Shown: piece by piece, positions 35,103 through 49,419 of the stretch
Numbering within the stretch: position 1 is the stretch's first letter
Layout of the letters: each line of letters begins with the position of its first letter
DNA from: Alitta virens
Taxonomy: Eukaryota > Annelida > Polychaeta > Phyllodocida > Nereididae
Direction of reading: 5' to 3'
NCBI GenBank assembly: GCA_932294295.1
Contig: OW028580.1
Span: forward strand, 7,531,374 to 7,595,373
Length of the DNA: 64,000 nt
Position numbers and translations under genes: made by a program
The notes under the pieces: generated by a model
What the model saw: the letters and a program-made list of their open reading frames with translations, nothing else
Told to the model about the DNA's origin: nothing
The model's database searches: none

Positions 35103-35659
35103 GTGAGTACGCATACTTCATTTCTATAATATTATCATACATACTTGCAAATTTATTTTTATATTTCTATATCATCACTGGCTTGCTGAAATTGTATAGC
35201 AACCTTTAGTGTTACAAGTATACAAATCACATGCAAATCACTAAAGACATTGATAAACATTTTACAAATATTTAGGAATATATTTTACAAAATTGTTTTG
35301 ACAAAGTAAAAAAATGCAGAAGAAGAAGAAGAAGAAGAAAGAATAAGTAAATGTTGGTACAGTTATTTGTTTGCTGCAAACTTCGTAGCATACATTCTTT
35401 TTTGCTATGATTTTTCAATAATCTTTTTGTATAATGTAATAAATTGTCATATAATTTCTTCTTTTATATTATTTGCTGGACTGGTTAGAGAAATCGGAGA
35501 CGATTGTTTCTGGTTTCTGGGTATTTTGATAAAATGTGTACCAAAAAACCTGATAACTTCATCAAATCTGCCTGATTTCTTTATCTGCAGCCAAGCTGGA
35601 CTTTTCACATTAAAACACTACATTTAAGCATTCTCAATTGATAAGTTGTGCTATTTCAG

Positions 35660-38600
35660 GTAAGCAAGAAGCATGGCAAAAGCATCACTTTTGGTGATTT
35701 TCGCCCTGGCAGCTTGTGCGAAAGCATCTCAAGTCAACCTTATATTAACGGATGGGGCTTTTGGATCCACTGTAAGATGTTTTTGCTATTAACATTATCT
35801 CTGCTTTTCACAGTACCATAAATCGATTTTGTTTCATCATTTAAAACTTTTTTCTCGAAAGACATGTTCGATCTCACTGAAAATGCATATGACTAGAGTT
35901 GCAGAGTTGCACAATTTGATGTCTAGAATGTGTGTTCCCTATTACAGCGGGTTTTGCAAACGTGGAAACTAAATTGCAGAGGATGTCATGTAAATCCAGG
36001 GCTCTCATTGGCTAAGGGACGTCCTCAGCCAATGGGTGACCTGTATTCACACAAAGTCCTCTGGAGTTTACAAAGATACCAAGTTTAGCACATCTGGTGT
36101 GATAGCTTATTTTCTAGCAATTTGTCAGTTATGGAGTCTCCTCAATGTAGTCACGATGACAACAAGCAAAGCTCTCATTATAAAAGAGACCTGTACCAGA
36201 CTTGTGTGATAGCATATTATAATGTCAATTATAGATAATGTATAAAATAAATTTTAGGATAAAGAGAAATTATACTCTTCTCTTAAGATGATATAAATGA
36301 TATACATAATATAAATGATATATATACATAACAAAAATATAAATAAAAAAAATCATCTGGGCTGGATTTATACCCTAGTTCCCCCAACCATTCACAGCAG
36401 ACCAATGTTTTAGACCACTCACTGGCAGCCACTGTTGCAGGCTATAAATAGCCTAATGTTTCTGGGAAATGACTGATGTTCTGAGTGTATGTAGGTCATG
36501 TGCTGCATCAACTAGAAAAAACATGTTGTTTTACAGTAAAAATCCATTGTTGCCAGCGCAATTATGTCTTAAACATGAATTTATGCATTTTGAATGTGGT
36601 GACCAAGTACATTTTGCCAAAATCAGCTGAAACTATGGTCATACAGCACACTTCCCAGAGTTAGTATTGCCTTATAAGGACCAACTTAATATGGGCATGC
36701 ACAAAAAGATATGACAAAACTTCACCAGGCATGTCCTCAAAATTTTAAAACTGATTTTAGATATCTTAGCATGAGGTATTCCATTGATTGAGATCTGGTA
36801 CAAAAAACTTGTTAGTCACTAGTTACCTTTGAGCCACCAGATAAATACATACAATCCATGTTGGAACGATGCTATTGTGATATATGGGATACTAACTATG
36901 TCTGACCAAATTGAATATGCAATTCATCTAGTCACTATCAAAACCCTAAGCTCCTAGTCAAAACAGTTTTTACCAAATTTACCATCAATATTTAGGTTGT
37001 GGATGCCACAGAATCTCGCATATCCCAAACATGTATTTTTGGTGATGACAAAAGGTTCATAAGACGTTTGGCCTATGTCGAAACCTTGGATGGAACAGAC
37101 AAGGATGCTTTCAATGGAGGAAAGAGCGGTGGTCTATGGAAGGTGAGGCTTTCATATTAACAGCTACATTGTCTGAGTGAAATGGGTGCATCCATGTAGG
37201 CGTTTATTTATGACAGTTCCAATTTCCTTTTGAAAGTTTGACAATATAAAATAACATAATTGATATTTGGATTGCAATGTATACACATTTTATGTATGTT
37301 CTGAAATGGCTGAATCCCTATGTCCCTTTATTTATGACAGTTGTCTCAGTTCCATAAACCAGATAGCATCCCTAATTGGTCCAATATCTGGCCCGCAGTG
37401 GCTTGATGTTGGCATAATATCATTAGCCTGATGGCAGCTTTCCGTTTGATAACCCAGATTGCATGCGTACACTGCTCAATGGTTGGGCCCTTGTAGTCAT
37501 AAAAAGCAATTTTAGCCTCATGTTTGGAAAAACTGCCTGGGAATTCTTCAGGCAAGCTGAAATGAACCCGGTTTAAAATGTTTTTGATGCTACAAAATAA
37601 AAAAAGAAATTCAAAAGAATGTAACTAATGTGTAAAGATCATGAAAAGTGAAAGTTTTTCTATGAGCTTGAGCATTGGTTTGTCTCTAAACTAGTATTGG
37701 CCTGTAATCAAGAAAAATATGAAACTATTTACTTTCGTTTTCAGATTGACAATGACATGTTCAATGCTCTTGGAAGCAGCCAACTGTCTTCCTTAAAAGC
37801 TGCAATTCTTAATGAATTTAGCATTGATTGGACAAAAGTTACCTATGCTGATCTTGGAAAACCACTGTATTCTTGCCTAGCTGCTACCATGTATACACAG
37901 TAAGTGGATGTATATATACTATTATATATTTGGTTTTCTTTTTGTTTGTTCAAATCCATAGTCACTTATATTGAGGTATTCCATTTTTGTTTGCACCATC
38001 AGATTGAAACAGAGTTAATTTTTTGTTGTTGTTAAGTTGATGACTATTTTTAATACCTTAATTGTTTTTTGTATGGTGACTAATTCGGACATATCTTCCT
38101 ATAAATGACCTGGAGTTGCACAAAATGGGCAGAAATATTAAAACGAAACAAACCTAAATTTTCTGGCTGATGAAAACACTTCTGTGAAGCATATTACTGA
38201 AGTTTGCAAACCATTTACCATGTTAAGCTTGAAGTGAATTGGTACTGTGAGGGTTAGTAACTTGGGGGTTGACCTTTTACCAGTAACGTATTTGTCCATT
38301 TCGTTTTTTGAACCAAATATCGACTATTTTTACACCATATAATAAAAAACATTTATATGACAACGTTTTTCACAGTTCAAAATAGTTTGCTATATGTTGT
38401 GCCAACTGCATACAGATCATCCTTGGTGGCTTGTTTAATATGACATCAATGAATGTTATTGTCCTAAAGACACACTACTGATTTTTTTTCCAGTCTAGTT
38501 ATTGTCACACAAAATGAATTGTCTGAAGTTCCCAGAGCCATCAAAGATCAAGCCATCTTTTGGGTGACATACTTCAAACAAGAAGGACAACAATCAGAAT

Positions 38601-41600
38601 TTGAAGATAAAGCCACACACTTTGAAGGTATTGAAAAAGATTTGAGTGTTTCCCGAATAGCATGCAAAAGGTCAGCTAGACACTTGCCTATTGGACACGC
38701 TTACTTGTTGATCTGGAATGATTACTTGATGATTACTTGTCTCATCGGTTAGACCTCCCTCAAATAGCACATGCAATGTTGAGCCAACATTGAGCCAATG
38801 TGACATGTTATCTTGGACATTGAACAAGCATTAACCAAGCATCGACGAAGTTGACATTTATTATATTTTTTTCAATATACATACTACTACTCTGTTTACT
38901 AATTGCACTTTTTCAAATATTGCTGAAAAAGTCACTGGAAACATCGTTTTAAAGAGTATTTTCCAATTTGCATACGCTTGTTCATACATTCACCATAGCT
39001 ATACCCCTAACGGCATTCTGGAGTAGTAGGCGCAAACTTCAATGCCCCTAGTGGATAAAAAATTTATTTTTTAAATAGGTCTGTAAATTTCATAGTTTCT
39101 TCAAATTGACAGTTAAAATAGTTAGAATATCATTTCCGTATGTTTCAGTGTCCTAGAGTAAGAATAAAGCAAATGATCACCAATTTATAACAAAAGCATA
39201 TTAATCTAAATGTCTGATAATAACCAACCTGTAGGGAATCAGGGTTGGATAATAACCTGTGTTAAAGGCCGTGGCACTCTAGTGAGTGTTGGCGGAACTA
39301 GGCGGCAATTGTTATCATGGATTATCAAGGAAGCAAGAATGCGGTAGCCACCATCAGCAAGAAATGGCACAGAAATCAGTAAAACTGAGGAAATCAACTG
39401 TATCTGAGTGCGATACGATAGAAAAGAGGTATGTCTAGATCCGGAGCAGGTGTATTTATTAGATGGCTAGGTCCCGCACAAGGTCGAACTTCCTGATTTT
39501 TTAATGTAAGGCTTTGTAGCACTGTCCTGTGGACAGCTGACTTGTAGCTAGGTCTTTATTACAAATGTAGTAAAGTATTCAGTGACCCTTCACTGGACTG
39601 CCATACTGGAGTTTACCTCTAGTAAATATGAATATGGTGTGAACTCCAAGCCTTATCATCTCATCTTGATGTCTGTCTCTGGTCATGCAAGCTGACTTAG
39701 CTTCAGACCCAGTAGCATTGAGATATTGAACATTGCACATTGTTTATTGCAGAAAATAACAGCTCTTCACTATTTCATAGATACATTATGAACTTGAGGC
39801 AATTCTGGCCTTTTCAAGAAACCGAAAAAATAATCCATTCTATTGCTTTAATTGCAGACTCAAGGGCCACATGCAATGTTGGTGCAGACATCGTGTTCAT
39901 CCTAGACGAGAGTGGCAGCATTGGTTCTAGAGATTTTGAAACAGAAAAAGACTTTGTCATTCAAGTTATAGAAAATCTTGTACTTGGTCCTTCTGCAACT
40001 CAAATTGGTGTCATAACCTATGGGTGAATATAATAGTATAGTTTTGTCACAGAGATATGATTGCAATCTTTTATGTAACACAAACAATTGAGAGTTTTGT
40101 ATTTCGTACAGATCTTCATCTGCACTGGACATCAAACTAGGCCAATATGACGACAAAGATCTATTGGTAAATGCTGTGAAAGGAATAAGGTAAAGTAAAA
40201 GCTCTATGTTTAATAAAGTAGTTGTAATTTTTAGGATGCTGGTGGTGGTGGTGGATTAGGGTTTTACGTCCTGTATTTCTGCACCTGATGGGCTAATTAG
40301 GACAGGTAGGGACCATGGCAATGAGACGAAGGATTTTTAGGATGCTAATGGCAGGTATCGCATTAATCTTTTAGCCTGAGGTAGTAAGTATGAACCCCCA
40401 CCATGATATAAAGGGGTTGGATAGATCTTTTGCCACTATCGCATCACACTCAGGTGTAATGGGCAGTTTACTATACACCCTTTTCGAGTGGCAGCCATGT
40501 TGGTACCTCATTTTGATTACGTCATAGATTCAGATTCAGATTCAGATACAGATTCATTCATTTTATTTCACATTCATAAAACATACATTATAACTCTATT
40601 ATGACAACATTACTTCTCCATTATTCTTGCACTCTGTGTCTTCACCATGGCCATTGTCTATTGATGGCATCACAATGGGGTAAAAATGACAACATGGCTG
40701 CTCTGTGAAAAGAGTGTATAGGTAACGACAGTCATGGTACTGTCCACATACCATTAAAAAAAATATTTTCAATGTTGGCCGTCAGCGGCTGACTGTCTTT
40801 CCCCAGATAGCATTCAAAATCAAAAAAACACTGGCATGGCATCGGGCGATGTTGACAAACTGTTGTTCTGATGTGGGCCATATTAAACCATGCTGGCCTG
40901 ATTTGGAATGCTATCTAGGATATTAAGCTGTCAGTTATGAGTATGTTATTCGGGTGATGTAAGCTGTTAAGCCCCTATGGCTCATGGCTGAATGAAAAAA
41001 GAAAGACGCCAAAGTCATAATAACTTTTTTAAGGTCAACAGTATGCATTATAGCTAGACTGTGAACACATACAATTTATATCTGTATCATAATTTTGGGT
41101 TTGTAGTGACATTCAAAATTTTCAGTCTATTCATAATTTTACAGGTATTCTGGTGGTGGAACGGCTACTGACCGTGCACTTAAACAAATGACAGATGAAG
41201 CATTTGCAACTAAGAATGGGGCACGGCCCTCTGACCAGGGTCATCCACGAGTGGGCATCGTCCTGACTGATGGAGGGAGCAACAATAGACAGCTGACCCA
41301 GAATGAGGCAACCAGAGCCAAGAATCAGGACATCATCCTGTTTTCTGTTGGTACGTTCATAGCACACATTCATTGGGCACCCCATTGATTTGGTATTGAC
41401 CTAATAATGGCCGATGGTGGCCAATGTTGGAATGATGTTGACCCAACGTGACCTCAAAATTCTTGTTGGCTAGGATCTCAGTCGAAACAGCTACTTAAAT
41501 TTGAATGTTAGATTTAAATATTTTGACAAAAATTTGAGACATTTTGACTGGACATTTTGACTGTCCCTAATGACTGACCTTATAGCTGTTTTGACAGATA

Positions 41601-42937
41601 AGTTAGTCGTCTGTAACTAATTAGGTAATTTAGATTAACATGGAGTCAATTTAACTTCATGGTCTTAATTTCTGATCCTATGTCATAAAATCGAAAAATC
41701 ATAAAGGAGCTAAGTTTAAATTACATGCAGCATATAAATATTGGCTATATTATCTAAACTTGTTATGCTGTTAAAAATAGCCTGATATAGTTAGTCAAAA
41801 AAGTTCTATATATGAGCATTCGTTATAGAATATTGACATTTTTCACTGCGTTTCAAGGTGTGGGAATGTATGTTAATGTGCCTGAACTGGAAGGAATTGC
41901 CAGTGATCCAAACTGCCTCTATTATTTCCAACTGAACGGAGGCTTCAATGAAATCTTCGATCTCGTGTCATCCATTTCCGCAACTACTTGTAATGGTGAG
42001 GAAGGAACAGATGTTTCAAGATTTATCTATATGAAAAGTTAGCTGGGAGAAATGACAAAAGCAATAAGAGGGCAGAATGATCGAGAACTAATTGTTAAAA
42101 AAACGAAAACTTAGGATATAATTTTAAGGCTACTTGTAATAGTTACAAAAAAAAAGATATTTGAAAAGTCAGCCAGGGGGTAATTACAAAGTAAGGGGAA
42201 AACACAAAGATGGACAAATAATTGTGAAACATTTATTATTAAATATCAGTCTCAAGGAAACGTGCTATAAGAATATGTGTAAATTTGTGCTGCAGAATAA
42301 TCGCTAGGGAAAAAAAACTAGGAAAGCATGAAAAATATGTTCTTAGATGCAGATTAACTTATCTTTTTTCAGTCCCCATATATTTTGAGAAAAATGGAAC
42401 ATTGGTCAAACCAGTTGATCCTGGCTTCCCTTACAATTGTGAAATCACCTTGTCTCCAAATGGAACCTCACTACAGGCATGTATAACAATAATATCATTA
42501 TTTACATACAATGATAATTCATCAGTAAAATTATAGATGGAGGTGGACTACTGACTAAAGCATACACATAATCGAGGTGATCTGTGTCTGAAAAGTGTGA
42601 TTGAGTACCCAATGTTAAATTATTATTATTTTGTTTGCATCTTCTAAAATTTCAAATGAATGCTTAATTGCATTTTATTAAAATTATTTCATTATTATTC
42701 CAAATCAATTTTAAAGGGTTCCTGGATCAGCAAATGCTGTTTCACGTCCAAACCCTTGAGATAAATGATTAAAAGCAATAAAATCGATTGAACCCAATTA
42801 AAACCACAAACAATTATCAACTGACAAAAAAAAATTTAATTTATCAATAGGACCCACAGTATGTCATCTTCATTCATCACTTGTAGCATGCATTCTTTCT
42901 CTAAACTATGACACTGGTTTAAAAACTTGAATGATGG

Positions 42938-42969
<32 letters not shown>

Positions 42970-44480
42970 GTCTGCTGACAGGGTGCTGTGGTAGTAATCA
43001 TGCAATGCTTTCTTGTTTACACCAGTCAATTAGATAATCTGATAGAGATCACTAGAAAAGCAGTTCATCTGTTAGAGATCCACCAACCAATGCGATCATA
43101 TGTTTGAAAGCATCGGCCATCAGATCATATGGTTAAGATCAGTAACTTATTTGACACAGCGCTGTACAGCTTATATAGAATCTACCCAGTGATTGACACG
43201 GCATTGTCATAAAGTTCCTTAATAATTGATAAAGTACTGTAGCAGTGGCTATTACCTAACCAAATTAGCATTTTCTTCAATTTCAGCTCTCCACATCAAA
43301 GGGAAACCTAACACTATTCCTGTCCAATGTCACCTATCCCAGCGAGGCATACTATGACGCAAAAATAGGTGTTAAGTATGACACCCTCACCTCAGTGTTT
43401 ATCCCACCAACTGGTAGTAAATCTGATAGCATCATCTATTGTAGTATACTCAGCGAAGGCAAGACAAACTTTACCATCATCATTGTACCCGGTCGTAAGT
43501 ATTACATGAAATTACTTAGTATCCATGCAACATGCGGATGGTCATTTGTTAAGTTTTGTCCAGAAAACACTCATAAAGGCCAAACATCCTGTCATCTTTG
43601 AGCTGTTTTTGATTCAGATCGGTTTATACAATTTTGGCATTGAAATATGTTGGCACCATATACCATCTTAGATTAACTGTTTTTTCCTCAGCGATTACCT
43701 TCAACTGCCGAGAAGGTCGAAACCCTTGCACCAAAGAAAACATTGAAAATGGAAAATTCTACTTTCCTCATGATAATCCTAATCAGTATGTCCAGTGTGG
43801 ATCTGTCGGTCAATGTTTTGACATGAGCTGTCCATCTGGACTGATCTGGAACCAAGATATTCTGACTTGCGATTGGCCTCCTCCAACTGAGACTCCACCA
43901 GGCTGTAAGTTTCATTTATTAAATCTGTCAATCATTTATTATTTTTCTTTTCATACAGTTGTTGAAAGTTCAGTAGGGCTGGAACACCAGCCAGTTTGAG
44001 ACACCAATCACTTGGTCAGACAAAAACAAAAAACAAAGAAGGGTATGGAACCGAATACATGTAGGTTGATTCATCTGTTTTTTAAACAATTGAGGTTGGT
44101 GGGTGAGAAGGGCTTTGCACCATATAGGGCTGATCAGGATGAGGCGAATGATGAAGTAATCGTCCAACATGGTGTAAACAACATACTGAACAAAGCTGAA
44201 ACCAATCACATAATTACAACGTGGTCTCCTTTTCCTAACCATTATAATTAAATAATGTTATTTTAGTATTATGACAGATCCCTTTGATTTTTTAGCTGGC
44301 TACACTTGTGCACCTCCAAATCCTTGCACCCGGGAGAATATTGCAAGTCGCGGATACTACTATGCCCACGTTGATGCAAATAAATTTGTCCAATGTGATG
44401 ACCATGGTGGATGCTTTGAAATGCCTTGTTCTCCTGGAACCAAATGGGATGATGCTATCAAGACCTGTAACCATGCTTAA
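35660..44480 (+). CDS. Secreted lysozyme-like/VWA/double chitin-binding protein, copy B
   Basis: Coding exons: 35673-35771, 36996-37142, 37745-37899, 38494-38627, 39858-40023, 40112-40189, 41145-41350, 41858-41995, 42373-42476, 43287-43494, 43692-43904, 44296-44480. Frame and length (610 aa) match copy A, with no stops. Differences from A that I read: Gly to Arg just after the MIDAS Ser motif (G-S-G-D to G-S-R-D), Glu to Asp and Ile to Val in exon 40112-40189, Leu to Arg after G-G-T-A-T-D, Asn to Asp in exon 43287-43494, and Asp to Asn in the first CBM14. About six silent changes also occur. The MIDAS ligands themselves are unchanged. The same GC-AG intron follows 42476. Both copies appear functional. 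Confidence 0.88.
40470..40720. mobile_element. MITE with nested LINE-tail insertion, copy B
   Basis: Same arrangement as 23005-23254. The 120-bp CCAGATAGCA MITE follows at 40803-40917. Confidence 0.7.
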
Positions 44481-44517
44481 ATTTGTGAATGTATTTGTGA
44501 TTGTATGAAAATTTATA

Positions 44518-44523
44518 AATAAA
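44518..44523 (+). terminator. Candidate poly(A) signal, copy B
   Basis: AATAAA 38 bases after the stop, absent from copy A by one substitution. The copy A-type signal is also present about 170 bases further on. Confidence 0.45.
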
Positions 44524-44633
44524 AAAGTTTACATAAATTGCAATTGCCTTTTGTAACTGAGTAATGATAGACATTGCATGAACAATGAGTGTCACCCTCA
44601 AACTTTGAATGGCAATTGTCTTTGATGATAACC

Positions 44634-45650
44634 CATTATAAAATTTTCTGAGACTGCTTCTGTACTGATGTGCTTTCAATTACACCATTTAATAAAATTA
44701 CATTCTATCTTATGATCCTTGAATAGGGGGTATTTTTTGATTGCTGAATGCTGTGTTTACTAAATATATGTACTCAATAAATTTTGAAAACTACTTCACC
44801 AATTTACCCTTCAATGGGAGCACAACATGAAACCCTATGATCTAATTGACATACATATACCCTGCTATTTTGGTAAGCATGTGGTTCTTGCTTAAACACA
44901 GAGTGAACAATGGTTAAACTGGCAGAGTAGAGAAATATTTCTGGGCAATACTTAATTGCATACTGCAGAATAAGTCACTTTTAGCTGCAAATGTAGTGTC
45001 AATAAATAATTTTGCTCATACTATCTATAGTTAATGTACAAAAAACATATTTTCAATTAACGCAGCATCTGCTTTAAGTACCCTTGAATGAATGACTTGA
45101 ATTGCTTAGTCAATGAAAACTTAAATACACATAAACAATGTGATATAAAATCTGCATTGTTTAATACAAAGTGCAGTTTGATATATTCTAGTCCTGCATT
45201 TAAAACCATTATTTTCTTGCATTTAATACCAATATTTTCTTGCATAGAAAGACTCAAGTTAATTAATAACTCTCACCCTTCTTTCATTTCATACCAGTAA
45301 CTAAGCTACTGTGTTTATGTAAAAGCTACTGGCAGCAATCCAACTCTCTATTTCCACAAGAACTTGCTGTAGAGGGCTGCACTTTCCATATCTATCTATC
45401 TGTCTATAATATTGAATTGTTTGGGTCTCATTTGTGCCATCTAGCAACTTGAGTGGGCTAAATGAATTGCAATAGCTGTTCCGAGGTCTTGTATGAAATA
45501 TCTTATTAAATTATAAGTGCTTGTTTATCATTCAACAAAAGTACTCGTACTTGACTTGAGTACATTTGAAACTACTCGTACTTGTACTCAAGTAAATTTT
45601 CCAAATTCGATCGGCTGTACTTGTACTTGTACTTGCAGTATGGGTTGGTG
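44634..45650. repeat. Gene-downstream repeat D1, copy B
   Basis: Equivalent of 27170-28180; includes GTACTCGTACTTG short repeats near 45540-45630. No gene seen. Confidence 0.7.
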
Positions 45651-45811
45651 GTGTTTTTTTTTATTTGTCACACAAAGATGTGTACATCATGTGCTCTCTT
45701 TGGATGATTTGGTGGCCTTGAAAAAGGCCATACATTTTTTTTTGAGTTTCTTGTTTGCTCTACTGGAACATCTACTGGAACAGGAAGAGGAATAGGAATT
45801 GGATAAGGTGA

Positions 45812-46605
45812 TTACTTCTTCGGAAACATCTGAGTCATAAGGAAGGATGAGTTCATTAGCTGGCTCATGTTGAGCAGAGTCGAACTGGCAGGAAAATTGT
45901 CACAGGCAGACAGCAAGGATCCCATTGAAGGAGGGTTCAAGGAAGAAGAACCAGGTACCACTAGAGAAGGTACAGCCGAGAAGACACCCAATGAAGATGA
46001 AGGCCCTGGTCCAGAAGACTGATAGATACCTGCAGGCTGGCCCGTGGCAACTGAAGAAGAAGCTCCTGCAGGTGGGGTTGTTTTGTGAAATCTTGCAGGC
46101 TTCTCAAATCATATCATCTTGCCATGGGATGCTTCCTTCCTCTAAGTTGACATATTCCACCAAGTACAATTGTTGTAATTTGGCACTCAGGGTAGCATAG
46201 TTCCTTCCAATCCTATGTGGTGGCATTTCAGGAATTCTCCAGCTTCCCGTCAAGCCCAAGGAATTCTCCAGCTTCCCGTCAAGCCCATGGGTGACTGGAT
46301 CTTCGTAGTCAAGCATGTTGTTCTGGGTTGTCAGATATCTGATTCTTATGAGGTTATGGAGGCAGTAGCATGCAAGGACTAAAGATTCCACCATCTTGGT
46401 TTTCTTGATGTCAGGATACCAAAGGCATTCTCCACAATTCTTCTGGCTCTGGAGAGTCTGTAATTGTAGTTCCTCTGCTGTTTGGTCATGATGCGAAGAG
46501 GCAGTGGTTTCATCAGCCAGGTTCTTAAAGGGAAGGCATCATCCCCAATGATGAAGTATGGTACAGGTCTGTGGCTTCTCCACCAATAGGTGCCTTTTCA
46601 TCCAG
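45812..46605 (-). pseudogene. PIF/Harbinger transposase remnant, copy B
   Basis: Same decayed transposase as in copy A, with the same frame change and internal TGA, so inactivation predates the duplication. Copy B also has a short local duplication of GAATTCTCCAGCTTCCCG at 46234-46285 within the coding remnant. Confidence 0.82.
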
Positions 46606-46704
46606 TGTTCATATCCATATTAAAGTGTTCAGCCCCTTGCAGCCTTGCTGTGCTAGACTCAAACTGTTGCAGCCACTGTATCCACTGCGTCAATAGCCAA
46701 ATTA

Positions 46705-48094
46705 CCCACCTGCAGCCTAGGGCTAAATTTTCTCTGGCTATATTTAAAATCAAAATATTTTAGTGCAAAAACCCTAAATAAAAGCTGTTTAAAAGCAAAG
46801 TCTTTGGCGGGAGCTGTTGCTCTGTAGCGCCTCCCGTTTTTGAGCCGAGGAGACCAAGTTTCTGAAAGCTCCCACCCGCCACCCCACTTCCATCACTAAC
46901 GATTTGGTATACAGGATCAGTACAAATGCCATTATTGATGTCATGCAGTATTAACAGATGTGCAAACTTTCAGTGAAAACTCTTCAAACCATGCATGATG
47001 AACACAACGTTTTGGAATGCAAAGTTTGGGCAAAACACTGACAGGTGGAAGCACTTGCTAACAGCATCAAGTCAAACTTTAGCCTGATGCGGGACCTGGT
47101 TGACAAGGCTATGAAAAGTGTCAATTCAATTCAAGTGAGACTTGTGAGTGATGTAAATGTAATGAAAAGGACACGATTAGATGGTATGACTGAAAGTTAT
47201 GCTATATGCAAGGTATCACTTGTGAGGGGGCTTAAATGCCCCCCCCCCCTGAATCTGAAGTGTTTTGTGAACCCCCATCCAAATTTTGTGTAACTTCTTT
47301 CATATTGTTTTTTTTTACAAGTCTCCCTTCTGGTCCCTTAATGGCCCAGCTATTTTCCCATTATACAACTGTTCAGAGAGGATTAGTTTTATCATACTGG
47401 TTAGTTACACTGAAACAGAAGTCATATGTGGCAATGGCTGAAGTGTGAATAGATTCTATACTATTCACCTTTTGCCCTTTGTTTTTCAGCCCGTGTTTAG
47501 TGTTGAACCAGGAAGTTTCTCACAGACACATCTTCCTTATGAGGTCATCTTACCTTCTCTGACGTCATCAATCCACGTACACGTCGATACGCTAGCTCCA
47601 GATGGTAAATTTTTCTCTATTACAGATCCCAGACTTTGAGCCGGGCAGGTGTATATTATCTTATCTCTTAGAAGTGGAGATAGGCCTAGGGGAGAGTGGG
47701 GAAGAATGAGACCCTTTTTTCATTTTCAACTATGACAAAAAAATCAGGGCATAACTGGCTTCTTACCTCAGATGTTTTCCTTGTGTAAGATTAAAGCATT
47801 TGTCTCATTGTTCCCCAACAGGTGGTGTACTGTAAGACAAGCTAAGGGGTAGAGTGAGACATGGCTTTATAGTACAACAAAAATACAAAATGTATCCGAA
47901 TACCCTTATTTTAGGTAGCAAGTTCCATTTGTTGTCCGTTGCTACTGGTCTAAAGCTAAGTAAGTTATTTTACCAGCAGTCAGAGGAAGATGTAATGATG
48001 AGATGATAAGCCTTAAGGCCGTATGATGTTACACATATTACCTAATAGCTGGGGTCATTCACTTTGCCTGGCATAGACACTGGGTACAAGGTAC
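46705..48094 (+). pseudogene. Degraded copy of laminin-like gene exons 5-6, copy B
   Basis: Exon copies 46974-47134 and 47490-47648 with the same TGA codons as copy A (47039-47041 and 47637-47639). Confidence 0.9.
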
Positions 48095-48111
48095 AATCAA
48101 TTCATTATTAA

Positions 48112-49419
48112 ATTTTCTGAGACTGCTTCTGTATGGATGCCTTGCAATTAAACTATTTAACAAAATCACATTCTATCTTATGATCCTTGGATAGGCCTAG
48201 TTTTTGAAAGAGCATTAGTTTAGATTTCTGCAAGCTGTGTTTACTAAATATATGGACACAATAAATTTTGAAAACTACTTCACTTATTTACCTGAATTTA
48301 TCACCCTTCAATGGGAGCACAACATGAAACCCTGCTAATTGACCTATATTGTATATAAATGACGTAGATGTACCCCTGCTATTTTGGTGAGCATGTGGGT
48401 GTTGGCACAGGCGCCTTCCAGCAGGAGCTATCAAGACATAGAATAAAGAAAGGTGGAGCACTGGGAATTCTTATGCGACAGTCTTGCGGACAGAATTCAG
48501 GTCACTGGTGTTACCAATTGCGTCTGCGCTGCACTAAATCAGGTCCGCAACCATTTTTAGCCAGTCTGTGGCCTACAGGGCCTCAGGGGTTTCCCTAATA
48601 AACCCTGTGGGTGCCTCTGCTGCTGCTGTAAATGACCTACATTCTGTCCGCATGACTGTCGCAACTGTATTCACGTCCGAAAAATGCATTTTAACAGCCA
48701 AAAATGAGACAATATCCACTATGTTGCTTTAGATCAATCGGAAATATTGTTTACTTGATGTTACCAAAGAATCAGACATTTACATTAAGTTTAGTAAGAG
48801 CACCGGACCTTTGAATGAGGCCATGTCAACCTGCTCAGTGCATGAGAGAGGCACCTTGTTATTATATCTTGACATGTATAGCAATGAGCTGGACAGTGCC
48901 TGTGGTCTTGGTTAAACACAGAGTGAACAATGGTGAAGCTGGCAGAGTAGAGAAATATTTCAGGACAATAATTAATTTCATACTGCTTTTAACTGCAAAT
49001 GTAGTGTCAATAAATAATTTTTCTCATACTATCTATAGTTAATGTAAAAAAAACATATTTTCTAAAGTTATGCAGCATCTGCTTTATAGGGGGAGCCACA
49101 AGTACCCTTGAATGACCTGAATTGCTTAGTCAATGAAAACTTGAATACACATAAACAATGTGATATAAAATCTGCATCGGTTTAGAGTATAATACAAAAT
49201 GCAGTTTGACATATTCTAGTCCTGCATTTAATACTATTATTTTTTTGCAAAGATAGAAAAGTTAATTGGGAACTCTCACCCTTATTTCATTTCAAACCAG
49301 TAACTAAGCTACTGTGTTTATGTAAATGCTACTGGCAGCGAGGTGATCATACTCTCTGTAGCAACAAGAAATTGCCTTAGATAAGCTGCACTTTCCATAT
49401 CTATCTATCTGTCTATCAT
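48112..49419. repeat. Gene-downstream repeat D2, copy B, split by retroelement
   Basis: Continues beyond the duplication end (49299) to CTATCTGTCTATCAT at 49419, where the LTR starts. The continuation of D2 is found at 50399-50610, at 58965-59176 and then at 63156-63200. Confidence 0.75.

Larger units (their letters stand above)
31809..49299 (+). repeat. Segmental tandem duplication, copy B (~17.5 kb)
   Basis: Second copy of the unit. It is longer than A mainly because of an extra 1565 bases at 33101-34665. After AAACCAG at 49299 the sequence continues into unique flank (TAACTAAGCTACTG), which marks the ancestral right border. Confidence 0.93.
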
